Shown in pieces: positions 28,007 to 35,650 of a DNA stretch of 64,000 nt (within the stretch, counting starts at the first letter, position 1; every line of letters starts with the position of its first letter). This stretch comes from Neisseria subflava. GTDB lineage: Bacteria; Pseudomonadota; Gammaproteobacteria; Burkholderiales; Neisseriaceae. Under the pieces are notes generated by a model that was not told the DNA's origin, ran no database searches, and saw only the letters and a program-made list of their open reading frames with translations. The stretch is taken from positions 806,001 to 870,000 of the forward strand of contig NZ_CP039887.1 of assembly GCF_005221305.1 (NCBI RefSeq), read 5' to 3'. A program made the position numbers and the translations under genes.

Positions 28007-29690
28007 ATGAATTTTTTTGCTTCTCTGCGTAACTTCTTCCTTTCACTTTTTGGAACTCCTGCTTTTCTAAGAGCTCCTTGCCCAATATCAATTTCCCTAT
28101 GCAGGTTTGGAGACATTTGATTCCTACCTAGTTGGTAGTACTGTCAACGAATTTGCTCTTCATGATAATGCGCACCGCCTATACCACGAGTATCTTTCTT
28201 TGGACTACTTGTATGATGATCTAAATCTAAAGCTATAGAAGGATTCTGCGGCAAACGAACATTTTTAGATGTATATTCGCTTTGCACCAAAGCCTTATGC
28301 CGAATTAACTCATGAGCTTGCAAGCCATCTCCCACATATGCTTTACTGTTCAAACTCCCATAAATACCTATTTCATACAAACTAGCAAGCCCTAAAGGAT
28401 CAACCCAAGCCTGCGCATTCGGCGTAAACTGATACAAGTTATCCCCACCCAACAACCCAATCGGGTCCTGATTCACAAACCGACCGGCCTCAGGCTCGTA
28501 ATAGCGCATCAGGTTGTAATGTAGCCCTGTCTCTTCATCGAAGTATTGGTTCTGCAATCTGAACGGCTGATGCGCATTCTTGTAAACCTGCTCGTCCTTT
28601 TTCAGACGGCCCCAGGCGGTGTATTCACCGTACCACAACAGATTGCCGTGGATGTCAGTCATCTCGCGCGGGATGCCGACTTGGTCGGTGTGGAAATAGG
28701 CGAGGTATTGCTCTTCGTCTTGGTTGTTATGGAAGACTTGGGCTAAGGGTTCGTAGCTGTCTTGGTCGGTGTAGATATAGGTGTAGCTGCCTTTGTAGGT
28801 GTACTCCTGAAGTAATCGTGTTCCGTCCCAGACGAAGTGGGTGCGTTTCGGATCGGTACTCGTCCAGGCGAGTTTGTCTTGACGTTCTTTGGAAAGGCGT
28901 CTGCCGAACGGGTCGTAGGCGTATGTCCAGATCTCGGTGTTGCCTGCTACTTTTTTGATTTCTGCGCGGACGAGTTGGTTTTCTAAATCGTATTGGTAAT
29001 ATTGGTTTTCGCCATTGGGCAGCTGGCGGTAGATCAAATTGCCCAATGCGTCGTAGGTGTATTCGATGCCGTTGTATTCTTTGAGGCGGTTGCCACTGGT
29101 AAGGTTGGGCTTGGCAGGTGATTTCAGACGACCTTGAGTTTTGGGGTCGTCTGAAACCGGAGCGGTCGTTTTGCCCTCTCCCCGCCCCTCTCCCACGGGA
29201 GAGGGAGTAGATGTCGGGATGTCGAGGATGTTGTGGGCGGGGTCGAAGGCGAAGGTTTCGCTGCGGCCGGTTTGGCTGTTGCGGGCTTCTTGAATGCGTC
29301 CGATTTTGTCGTAAACGTAATTAAGGACGCCGCTTCTTTGGTCGGCGCTTTGAATCAGGTTGCCGGCTTTGTCGTAGGCGTAGCGGCGGTTGACGGCGCC
29401 GCCGACCAGCGGGTTTTGTTTGCCGTGAAGCGTTTGTGTGCCGCTCCGGACGGTACGCTGGCTTTTCAGACGACCCATGGGGTCGTAGTCGTACAGGCTG
29501 CTGATGCTGCCCTGCGTCCTTTGGATTTCGCGGTGCAGTTTGTCGCGTTCGATGTCGCTGACGACTTCGCCGTCGAGGCTGATTTGGTGCAGGTGTCCGC
29601 TGCCGTAGTACAGGTAATCGATATGGCGGCCGTCGGGCAGGATGGTGCGTTTGAACCGGTGGATGTGCCAAGTCTCGGGACGGTCTTTCA
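28007..29690 (-). pseudogene. Orphan Rhs cassette 5, HNH-like tip interrupted by a stop codon
   Basis: Core homology runs from about 29690 (WHIHRFKRTILPDGRHIDY) downwards; the nominal start at 29478 is internal. The REP-like insert (PSPVGEGRGEGKTT) is present. The cleavage motif is DPIG, 18 residues, DPLG. The tip holds ALDLDHHTSSPKKDTRG and GGAHYHEEQIR and then a TGA at 28144-28146. The same frame continues without other stops (YYQLGRNQMSPNLHREIDIG, ALRKAGVPKSERKKLRRE, AKKF) to about 28007, so the stop is a point nonsense mutation inside the toxin. The His-rich centre suggests an HNH-like nuclease. No immunity gene follows. Confidence 0.7.
28144..29478 (-). CDS. Open part of Rhs cassette 5
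   Basis: The uninterrupted reading frame of 444 residues within cassette 5. It begins at an internal core methionine (MGRLKSQRTVRSG) and ends at the premature TGA, so any product would lack both the N-terminal half of the core and the last roughly 45 residues of the toxin. Confidence 0.55.
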   Translation of the reverse strand: MGRLKSQRTVRSGTQTLHGKQNPLVGGAVNRRYAYDKAGNLIQSADQRSGVLNYVYDKIGRIQEARNSQTGRSETFAFDPAHNILDIPTSTPSPVGEGRGEGKTTAPVSDDPKTQGRLKSPAKPNLTSGNRLKEYNGIEYTYDALGNLIYRQLPNGENQYYQYDLENQLVRAEIKKVAGNTEIWTYAYDPFGRRLSKERQDKLAWTSTDPKRTHFVWDGTRLLQEYTYKGSYTYIYTDQDSYEPLAQVFHNNQDEEQYLAYFHTDQVGIPREMTDIHGNLLWYGEYTAWGRLKKDEQVYKNAHQPFRLQNQYFDEETGLHYNLMRYYEPEAGRFVNQDPIGLLGGDNLYQFTPNAQAWVDPLGLASLYEIGIYGSLNSKAYVGDGLQAHELIRHKALVQSEYTSKNVRLPQNPSIALDLDHHTSSPKKDTRGIGGAHYHEEQIR

Positions 29691-29704
29691 GATGACTTCT
29701 ATGT

Positions 29705-29780
29705 TAACCGTCAATAAGATTGTTAAAGAACAAATGGTTCAGACGACCTCAAAGAAGGTATTGAGGTCGTCTGAAAAGCA
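29705..29780 (-). repeat. Cassette-boundary repeat, copy 2
   Basis: ATTGTTAAAGAACAAAT, GTTCAGACGACCTC and a mucDUS hairpin (GACCTC...GAGGTCGTCTGAA), matching 23515-23580. It lies between cassette 5 and the SUKH-like immunity gene. Confidence 0.6.
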
Positions 29781-29902
29781 GAAACCGCGTGCGTGCGTAC
29801 CGTACATACCCTACGTCAGGACTGAAGGTTTTGTCCGGGCTACGACTTGCTACCTATGAATTTGAAAATTTATGCAGGCTACGGCTTGCTTGTTATTCCC
29901 AA

Positions 29903-30457
29903 TTATTCAAAGAAAAAATTATAGAAGTTTTTTACTTCAATACTTAGTTTAGTTGATTGAAAAAAAACATTAAGTTCAGCAATAAATTCATCGTCCTCTA
30001 GAATAAAATAATCATCATTATTAATATTCTTCGAAAAGAATTTTTCCGACAATGCCATTATTTCAGACAATGTTTGTATAAAATCTCCTAAAGAAGAAGC
30101 TATTTTTTTAGGTTCTTTTGACCCTAATCGTAAAGAAAAGATTTCAAGGGTTTCCTTTGAAATTAATATAGGTTCGTCATTTTGATTAGCTATATAGAGA
30201 TAATTCTCTATGTTTATGGCTTCTTGCCATCCTACTAAGCCTTCTTGATTCTCAGATGATGCAAAAATTAAATTAAATGGCTGACCTATATGAATTTGAG
30301 GATTTAATGTTATCAAATTGAAAAAATAGTTAATGATAGACGCATTATCTTGTAATATTTTTTCGTCAATTATAATTTCCCCAAAATCGATCTCCTTACG
30401 AGAGAGTTGACCATAAATATTAGAAAGATTTTTAACTGCTGTTTTCAAACTAAACAT
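29903..30457 (-). CDS. SUKH/SMI1-KNR4-like immunity protein of cassette 6
   Basis: Protein of 184 residues, acidic, AT-rich gene. The order LVGWQEAINIENYLYIANQND, ISKETLEIFSLRLGSKEPKKIASSLGDFIQTLSEI recalls SUKH-domain immunity proteins, in which a display of the form ..D/N..G.. precedes a late IA.SF.EFL segment. It starts 12 bases after the cassette 6 stop, with AGGAG about 9 bases before the ATG. It would neutralise the GHH nuclease tip. Confidence 0.68.
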   Translation of the reverse strand: MFSLKTAVKNLSNIYGQLSRKEIDFGEIIIDEKILQDNASIINYFFNLITLNPQIHIGQPFNLIFASSENQEGLVGWQEAINIENYLYIANQNDEPILISKETLEIFSLRLGSKEPKKIASSLGDFIQTLSEIMALSEKFFSKNINNDDYFILEDDEFIAELNVFFQSTKLSIEVKNFYNFFFE

Positions 30458-30469
30458 AATAATATACTC

Positions 30470-31321
30470 CTATTTTGTGCATTTTTTAAGTTGTTGCAAC
30501 ATTGTTCGCCTATCAATTAACCTACCGCGCCCCAAATTGGTCCAGCGACCTCTATGCCCTTGATTAGAATGTAAATGTTCGTCAACTCCTCCAGGATGGT
30601 TACTATTAGGCAAAAATACAATATTTCTTGGGTCACCTTTCCATTTTTGACCTAGACTGCCTAATTCAACAGAATTAATATGATGACCAGTATAACCTGC
30701 TTCAGACATAACAGAAGTCAAATTTTTATTTTTCGTGTTCAAAATCAAATCTCTTTCTGCTTGTGTCCAATTTCGAGTACCACCCCCTGCTTCAACTAAA
30801 GCTTTTTCCTCTCTCCAAGCTCTATCTATGGCTGTTCCACGTGCACCATTTTGAGCCGAAATAGTATCTCGGGGTTTGTAACGTATAAGGCGAACCAAAC
30901 CCCATGGATCAATCCAAGCCTGCGTATTCAGCGCAAACTGATATAAATTATCTCCACCAATTAATTTAATCGGGTCCTGATTTACAAACCGCCCCGCCTC
31001 AGGCTCGTAATACCGCATCAGGTTGTAATGCAAGCCGGTTTCTTCATCGTAATACTGGTTCTGCAGTCTGAACGGCTGATGTGCATTCCGATAAACCCGC
31101 TCATCTTTTTTCAGACGGCCCCAAGCGGTGTATTCGCCGTACCATAAGAGATTACCATGGATGTCGGTCATCTCCCTCGGTATGCCGACTTGGTCGTTGT
31201 GGAAATAGGCAAGGTATTGTGCTTCGTCTTGGTTGTTGTGGAAGACTTGGGCTAAGGGTTCGTAGCTGTCTTGGTCGGTGTAGATATAGGTGTAGCTGCC
31301 TTTGTAGATGTACTCCTGCAA
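30470..31321 (-). CDS. Orphan Rhs cassette 6 with GHH nuclease tip
   Basis: Core homology extends upstream to about 31555 (LIYRQLPNGKNQYYQYDLEN), beyond the nominal start. The cleavage motif is altered at its first half: DPIK, 18 residues, DPWG. The tip of about 130 residues ends with GYTGHHINSVELG, WKGDPRNIVFLPNSNHPGG and HLHSNQGHRGRW, the GHH signature of HNH/endonuclease VII toxins, which cut DNA or RNA using paired histidines. It is followed by a SUKH-like immunity gene. With no N-terminal half it is likely a silent donor. Confidence 0.78.
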   Translation of the reverse strand: MQEYIYKGSYTYIYTDQDSYEPLAQVFHNNQDEAQYLAYFHNDQVGIPREMTDIHGNLLWYGEYTAWGRLKKDERVYRNAHQPFRLQNQYYDEETGLHYNLMRYYEPEAGRFVNQDPIKLIGGDNLYQFALNTQAWIDPWGLVRLIRYKPRDTISAQNGARGTAIDRAWREEKALVEAGGGTRNWTQAERDLILNTKNKNLTSVMSEAGYTGHHINSVELGSLGQKWKGDPRNIVFLPNSNHPGGVDEHLHSNQGHRGRWTNLGRGRLIDRRTMLQQLKKCTK

Positions 31322-31659
31322 TAGGCGGCTGCCGTCCCAGACGAAGTGGGTGCGTTTCGGGTCGGTACTCGTCCAGGCGAGTTTGTCTTGGCGTTCTTTG
31401 GAGAGGCGTCGTCCGAACGGGTCGTAGGCGTATGTCCAGATCTCGGTATTGCCGGCTGGCTTTTTGATTTCGGCGCGGACGAGTTGGTTTTCTAAATCGT
31501 ATTGGTAATACTGGTTTTTGCCATTGGGCAGCTGGCGGTAAATCAGGGTGCCTAAACAATAGTAGCAGTTGAGGAGATTACCATTGCCAAGATTATATCC
31601 TTTGCCCTTCTCCCTGGGGGTGAAGGAAGAATTGCATTGGCAAGATGATATGACTATCC

Positions 31660-31971
31660 TCTACCCTATTTCACTAGCCAATAATGAAGTGTGAGAGTTA
31701 TAGCATGTTAAACCGCCAAATTTCTATTAAAACCTATTGATTTTATACTAAAAATTGGAGTATTATACAGAATCTTTTAAGATTAACTAATAGTTAACAA
31801 ACAGGAACAAACAACAGCGATTGTTGGGTATAGAGAAAACTACATAATTTATATTATGTTAAATTCATAAGTCTAATATTTTAGCCTGCCAACTCCTGTT
31901 TCTCTCAGTAGTACAATCACTTACAGAATTCAAACATAAAAGGCCGTCTGAAATTTTCATACGGCCTTTTT
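31660..31971. repeat. Long AT-rich intergenic repeat, copy A
   Basis: About 310 bases that align in patches with 51108-51434. Shared parts are CTACCCTATTT at the left, AATTTCTATTAAAACCTATT, AAAATTGGAGTA, the ATTTATATTATGTTAAAT core, and CTTACAGAATTCAAA followed by a DUS stem. No reading frame is evident. It fills the gap between the Rhs island and the haem cluster; 31972-32083 shows nothing further. Confidence 0.65.
31938..31971. terminator. DUS hairpin at the end of repeat A
   Basis: AAAAGGCCGTCTGAAA with a slightly degenerate reverse arm (TTTTCATACGGCCTTTTT) and a T-run. Confidence 0.6.
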
Positions 31972-32083
31972 ATTTATATCCTCCAGCCTTTTCTAAGCAA
32001 ATCCTTTATTGTTTTGATCGGCTGCTAATCAATTACCTACTCCAACTTTAATAAAGAGAAAGTGGGCAATCTACTCAATCCGT

Positions 32084-32701
32084 TTATGCCGCACCAACGC
32101 TATACGTTTCGCCCTTGCTGTCCGCTTGGCCGACAATGGCAGCAACGGCAGCGGCCAAGCCGTTGCGCGTCATGTATTTTTGCGGAATTTCTTGGGTATT
32201 TTGTGTCAAGGTATAGGTATTATCTTCGCCATCAGCAAGGCCGCAGGGGCGCAGGATGGTCCAATTCAAACCGCTTTGTTTGAGATAGATTTCAGCTTCT
32301 GTTTTGGCACGGACGGCTTCGCCGAGTGCCTGTTTGAACGGCTCGCTCATCATGTCCCATTGTTCACCGCAGCCCATGCTGGTAATCAGTACAAAGCGAG
32401 CTTGCGGATTGGCGGCTTTCGTAGCGGCAATGATGTTGATATTGCCCAGCGCATCGCTGCGGATGCCCTCTTCGTTTTTGCCGCCGACAAAACTGATCAC
32501 AGTATCGGGACGATATTGTGCCAACGCTTTATCGAGCGCGTCGGCATCAAGCGCATCGGCGACGACGGTTTGAATATTGTGTGCGGCAAAAAAGCTGTCT
32601 TCAGACGGCCTTCTCAATACGGCGACGGTATCGGCTGAGTCAGTCAATGTGCGGATATAGGCGCGGCCGGACGGGCCGTTGGCTCCGAAGATGAGTTGCA
32701 T
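32084..32701 (-). CDS. NAD(P)H-binding reductase, ChuY-like
   Basis: Atypical short-chain dehydrogenase of 205 residues. The dinucleotide-binding motif is GANGPSGRAY at residues 6-15, followed by ITSMGCG and SGLNWTILRPCGL, as in the NmrA-like NAD(P)H-binding group. It is the last gene after the HutW-HutX fusion. In enterobacteria ChuY, of the same fold, reduces the anaerobilin made by ChuW, so the same role is inferred here. Another NAD(P)H-dependent function is possible. Confidence 0.75.
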   Translation of the reverse strand: MQLIFGANGPSGRAYIRTLTDSADTVAVLRRPSEDSFFAAHNIQTVVADALDADALDKALAQYRPDTVISFVGGKNEEGIRSDALGNINIIAATKAANPQARFVLITSMGCGEQWDMMSEPFKQALGEAVRAKTEAEIYLKQSGLNWTILRPCGLADGEDNTYTLTQNTQEIPQKYMTRNGLAAAVAAIVGQADSKGETYSVGAA

Positions 32702-32793
32702 GTTTGGGGTTCCTTTGTATGGTAGATGTTTGTTGTTAGAAAATCCGCTCCTCTATGCAACAAGGAACGGATTATCAGGCCGTCTGAAGCCGT

Positions 32794-34614
32794 TTAAGCG
32801 GCATCAAACAATTTGCGCATGGCTTCGATTTGGTGTTGTTTCAACTCGCCTGCCTCATCGCGGCCGACAAAAATTTTAAACATGGCGCCGCCGTTGCGGT
32901 TGATAAAGTTGAGCGAGCAAGTAGCTTTGCCCATGAACGGGCGTTCCAAAAGGTAGATGGAGGCGCAGTTTTCGTAATAGATATGACCGTGTACGCCGCC
33001 ATCGGTTTCAGGATGGTCAAAGTTGTAGAAACCGCGGCCGACTTTGCCGTTAGGCAGTTTGCCGCTGACTTCGACGATGGCATCGGGGGTGTGGGCGATG
33101 AAGGTAACGGATTCATCCCATGCGGCAATGGCTTGGAGGATTTCGACTATGCGGCTGCCTTCGGTTTGACGCACATTCTCTTCCGGCAGACAGCGGATAA
33201 CGTCTTCAAAACTGCATTGGTTTTGCGCTGCCAGCATTTCCAGTACTTGGCCTGGATTTTTTTCCAATGATTGGCGCAACATGGTTTGTTGTTCGGCTGA
33301 AAGTTTTTGCATGGTTTGATCCTTTTCTTGAGTTGGAAGAGTGAGCATGAGTTTGCGGATAAGGGTGGGCGACCAATAACGGCCGCTGGTATTCAAACGG
33401 ATCAGGCCGTCTGAATCGGGTTCTTTAAAAAGCTGCATTTCCTGCCATTGGGCAATCAGCTTTTGCGCTGCTTTGTTGCCGTCGAACAATAATGGATTCA
33501 GACGGCCTGTTTCAATATCGTGCTGGACTTTGCTGAGCAGTGCTTTATTTGGACTATGGCCGCTCATAAACGTGATGTTTTTCTCGCCTTTCGGCGTGGC
33601 GAGATAACTCTCCAAGTCGCCCTGCACCTGATAGCTGAAACCGCCGAAGTTACCGCCTGCGCCGGAGCCGAACGCCAGACAGGGAATGTCGGATTTGATC
33701 AGGGTATTGTAGCGGTTGCGCTCGCCGCGGCCGGGATAGGCGAAGTGGCTGTTGCTGACTTGTTCCCAGCCTTTTTCCAGCAGTGTTTCAACCGTGTAGG
33801 CATATTGGTCTGCCTGAATATCGAAACCCGGTGGTGTCGGAAATGCGCCTTTTTCAATCATGCGGTTGATGGGCAGCATGGGATAAAGGTTGAACGCGTA
33901 TGTATCCAGACCGGACAGAGGCAGCTCGGCGGCGCGGGCGATATCGTTTTGCCAAACTTCATCGGTTTGATTGGGCAGGCCGAACATCAAATCGGCCACA
34001 ATCACGGCATCGAGTTCGCACAATTTTGCCAAATATTCAAATGCCTCGTCGCCGCTGTGTTTGCGGCCGAGACGGCGGCGGATGGCGGTATTGAAAGTTT
34101 GTACGCCGATGGAAATGCGGTTGGCCCCTGCTTCGATGCAGGCCTGTGCTTTTTCCAAATCGAAATGGCTCATGCGCCCTTCGATGGTGAACTCGCAATC
34201 TTCGGCAAGCGGCAGATATTGGTAGCAGGCACGAATCAGGCGGACGAGGTCTTCCGTAAGCAACGCGGTCGGCGTGCCGCCCCCGAAATAAACAGCTCGG
34301 ATTTTGCCCTTACCTGTACGGACTTCGGCTTCAGCGGCCATTTCTTCGATAATTTTGTCGGTGTACACGCTGCTTTGGCTGTCCTTCCACGCATTGCGGT
34401 AGAAGCCGCAAAAAACGCAATGGTTGGCGCAAAATGGAATATGCAGATAAGCAAGCGCGTCCACATCGGTGGCATGGGGAAGCTTTTTCTTCCAAATGTT
34501 CTGCCACTGGGGGCGCGGCATTGGAACACCGCCCCAAACGGGCATTAATGCCTGACGTTCGGGAAATGCCTTGGGCGCGGATTGTTTCGGAGTCCAAACA
34601 AGCTGCTGTACCAT
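32794..34614 (-). CDS. HutW-HutX fusion: radical-SAM haem-degrading enzyme plus haem carrier
   Basis: Protein of 606 residues made of two proteins that are usually separate. Residues 1-430 are a HemN-like radical SAM enzyme of the ChuW/HutW type, with CANHCVFCGFY near residue 66 providing the CX3CX2C cluster ligands and YFGGGTPTALL following. This family opens haem anaerobically. From about 435 (MQKLSAEQQTMLRQSLEKNP) to the end is a complete HutX/ChuX haem-binding domain (IAHTPDAIVEVSGKLP, GRGFYNFDH, CSLNFINRNGGAMFKIFVGR). An internal Met begins the HutX part, so a separate product by reinitiation cannot be excluded. Upstream lies a Fur-box-like site. Confidence 0.87.
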   Translation of the reverse strand: MVQQLVWTPKQSAPKAFPERQALMPVWGGVPMPRPQWQNIWKKKLPHATDVDALAYLHIPFCANHCVFCGFYRNAWKDSQSSVYTDKIIEEMAAEAEVRTGKGKIRAVYFGGGTPTALLTEDLVRLIRACYQYLPLAEDCEFTIEGRMSHFDLEKAQACIEAGANRISIGVQTFNTAIRRRLGRKHSGDEAFEYLAKLCELDAVIVADLMFGLPNQTDEVWQNDIARAAELPLSGLDTYAFNLYPMLPINRMIEKGAFPTPPGFDIQADQYAYTVETLLEKGWEQVSNSHFAYPGRGERNRYNTLIKSDIPCLAFGSGAGGNFGGFSYQVQGDLESYLATPKGEKNITFMSGHSPNKALLSKVQHDIETGRLNPLLFDGNKAAQKLIAQWQEMQLFKEPDSDGLIRLNTSGRYWSPTLIRKLMLTLPTQEKDQTMQKLSAEQQTMLRQSLEKNPGQVLEMLAAQNQCSFEDVIRCLPEENVRQTEGSRIVEILQAIAAWDESVTFIAHTPDAIVEVSGKLPNGKVGRGFYNFDHPETDGGVHGHIYYENCASIYLLERPFMGKATCSLNFINRNGGAMFKIFVGRDEAGELKQHQIEAMRKLFDAA

Positions 34615-34640
34615 GATAATGATTAATAAAAATTATTAAT
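34615..34640 (-). promoter_or_regulatory. Fur-box-like operator at the HutW-HutX start
   Basis: GATAATGATTAAT followed by ATTATTAAT resembles the Fur consensus GATAATGATAATCATTATC. It abuts the ATG of the fusion gene, so binding would block both late promoter clearance and ribosome access. The gap up to 34888 is very AT-rich and holds no gene. Confidence 0.5.
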
Positions 34641-34888
34641 AAGATTTATATATTAAATAACCATCATCGTTTTCTTGTCAATATTTTTGCGTAATTCAAA
34701 ATTAGTATTATTTTAAAATATTGTATTCTATAAATAATTAAATGTATTTCTATTTGATGAAAATCGGCATTTTATTTGTGAAATGCGCAAAATTTGGTTC
34801 TTCAAGTCGGGAATATCCTCCCATCTCGTTTCATTTTTGAACGATAAAATAAATTTTCTTTATCGTTTTTCAGACGGCCTGTTGGCAC

Positions 34889-35614
34889 TCAGCTTCTGAA
34901 ATAAAACCCTGCTTCATCTTCGCAACGGCGTATCTGCCAACCGTAAACCGATTCAAGCAAGTCGGGGCACATCACTTCGCCCACCTTGCCTGATGCAACG
35001 ACTTTTCCCTTACTCATCAAAATAATATGTTCCGCATAACGCGCGGCGAGGTTTAAATCGTGTAATACCATCATTGATGAGGCACGGTTTGAATGCCCGA
35101 CCAAATACTGCATCAGGCGGTGTTGGTGGCGGATATCGAGATGGTTGCACGGTTCGTCCAAAAGCAAGACCGGCGCGTTTTGCAACAGGGCGCGGATGAT
35201 GTTGGTGCGTTGTTGCTCGCCACCTGAAAGCTTGCCGATGCGCTTATCCGCCAACGCCGTCAAATCAAAATAATCGAGTAGCTCGTCCGCCCATTCATGG
35301 TTCAGACGGCCTTTTTGTACGAATGACGCCAACTCAATGTATTCGCGTACGGTCATCGGCATATTGTAACGGCCATGCTGCCCGACCCATGCCACCCTGC
35401 CCGCGCGGATTTGCGGCGCAACGGCCTCACCGAAAAGCGTGATTCCCCCCTGCCCCGTTTGCCCGATTAAGGCACGCAGTAAAGTAGATTTGCCCGCACC
35501 ATTCGGGCCGATAATGACGGTCATGCCGTGAGGTATATCCAGTTGATCGATTTCAAGCAGGGTTTTGTCTTGGACGCGGACGGAAAGATTACAGATTTGA
35601 AATAAGGTGTGCAT
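34889..35614 (-). CDS. Haem/siderophore ABC transporter ATP-binding protein (HmuV-like)
   Basis: Cytoplasmic ATPase of 241 residues that energises the importer formed with the next two genes. The Walker A (GPNGAGKST, near 38), signature (LSGGEQQR, near 128) and Walker B (VLLLDEP, near 150) motifs are intact. It is the fourth gene of a minus-strand set starting at the receptor. The gene order with permease, binding protein and haem-type receptor favours haem over siderophore transport. Confidence 0.88.
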   Translation of the reverse strand: MHTLFQICNLSVRVQDKTLLEIDQLDIPHGMTVIIGPNGAGKSTLLRALIGQTGQGGITLFGEAVAPQIRAGRVAWVGQHGRYNMPMTVREYIELASFVQKGRLNHEWADELLDYFDLTALADKRIGKLSGGEQQRTNIIRALLQNAPVLLLDEPCNHLDIRHQHRLMQYLVGHSNRASSMMVLHDLNLAARYAEHIILMSKGKVVASGKVGEVMCPDLLESVYGWQIRRCEDEAGFYFRS

Positions 35615-35650
35615 GGCAAAAGATATGGGGGCAATGAAGTTTCAGACGGC

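Noticed and set aside
29321..29671. 116-codon minus-strand frame in cassette 5
   Set aside because: It is an Arg/Pro-rich off-frame reading of the Rhs core, whose true frame is open through the same region.
13317..31560. Interpretation as a maf (MafB/MafI) toxin island
   Set aside because: Maf islands also hold tip cassettes, but the proteins here have DUF4150, YD repeats and the DPxG cleavage motif, which define Rhs.
33520..34548. Long open frame opposite HutW-HutX (342 codons)
   Set aside because: Shadow of the radical SAM fusion gene, with no family features.
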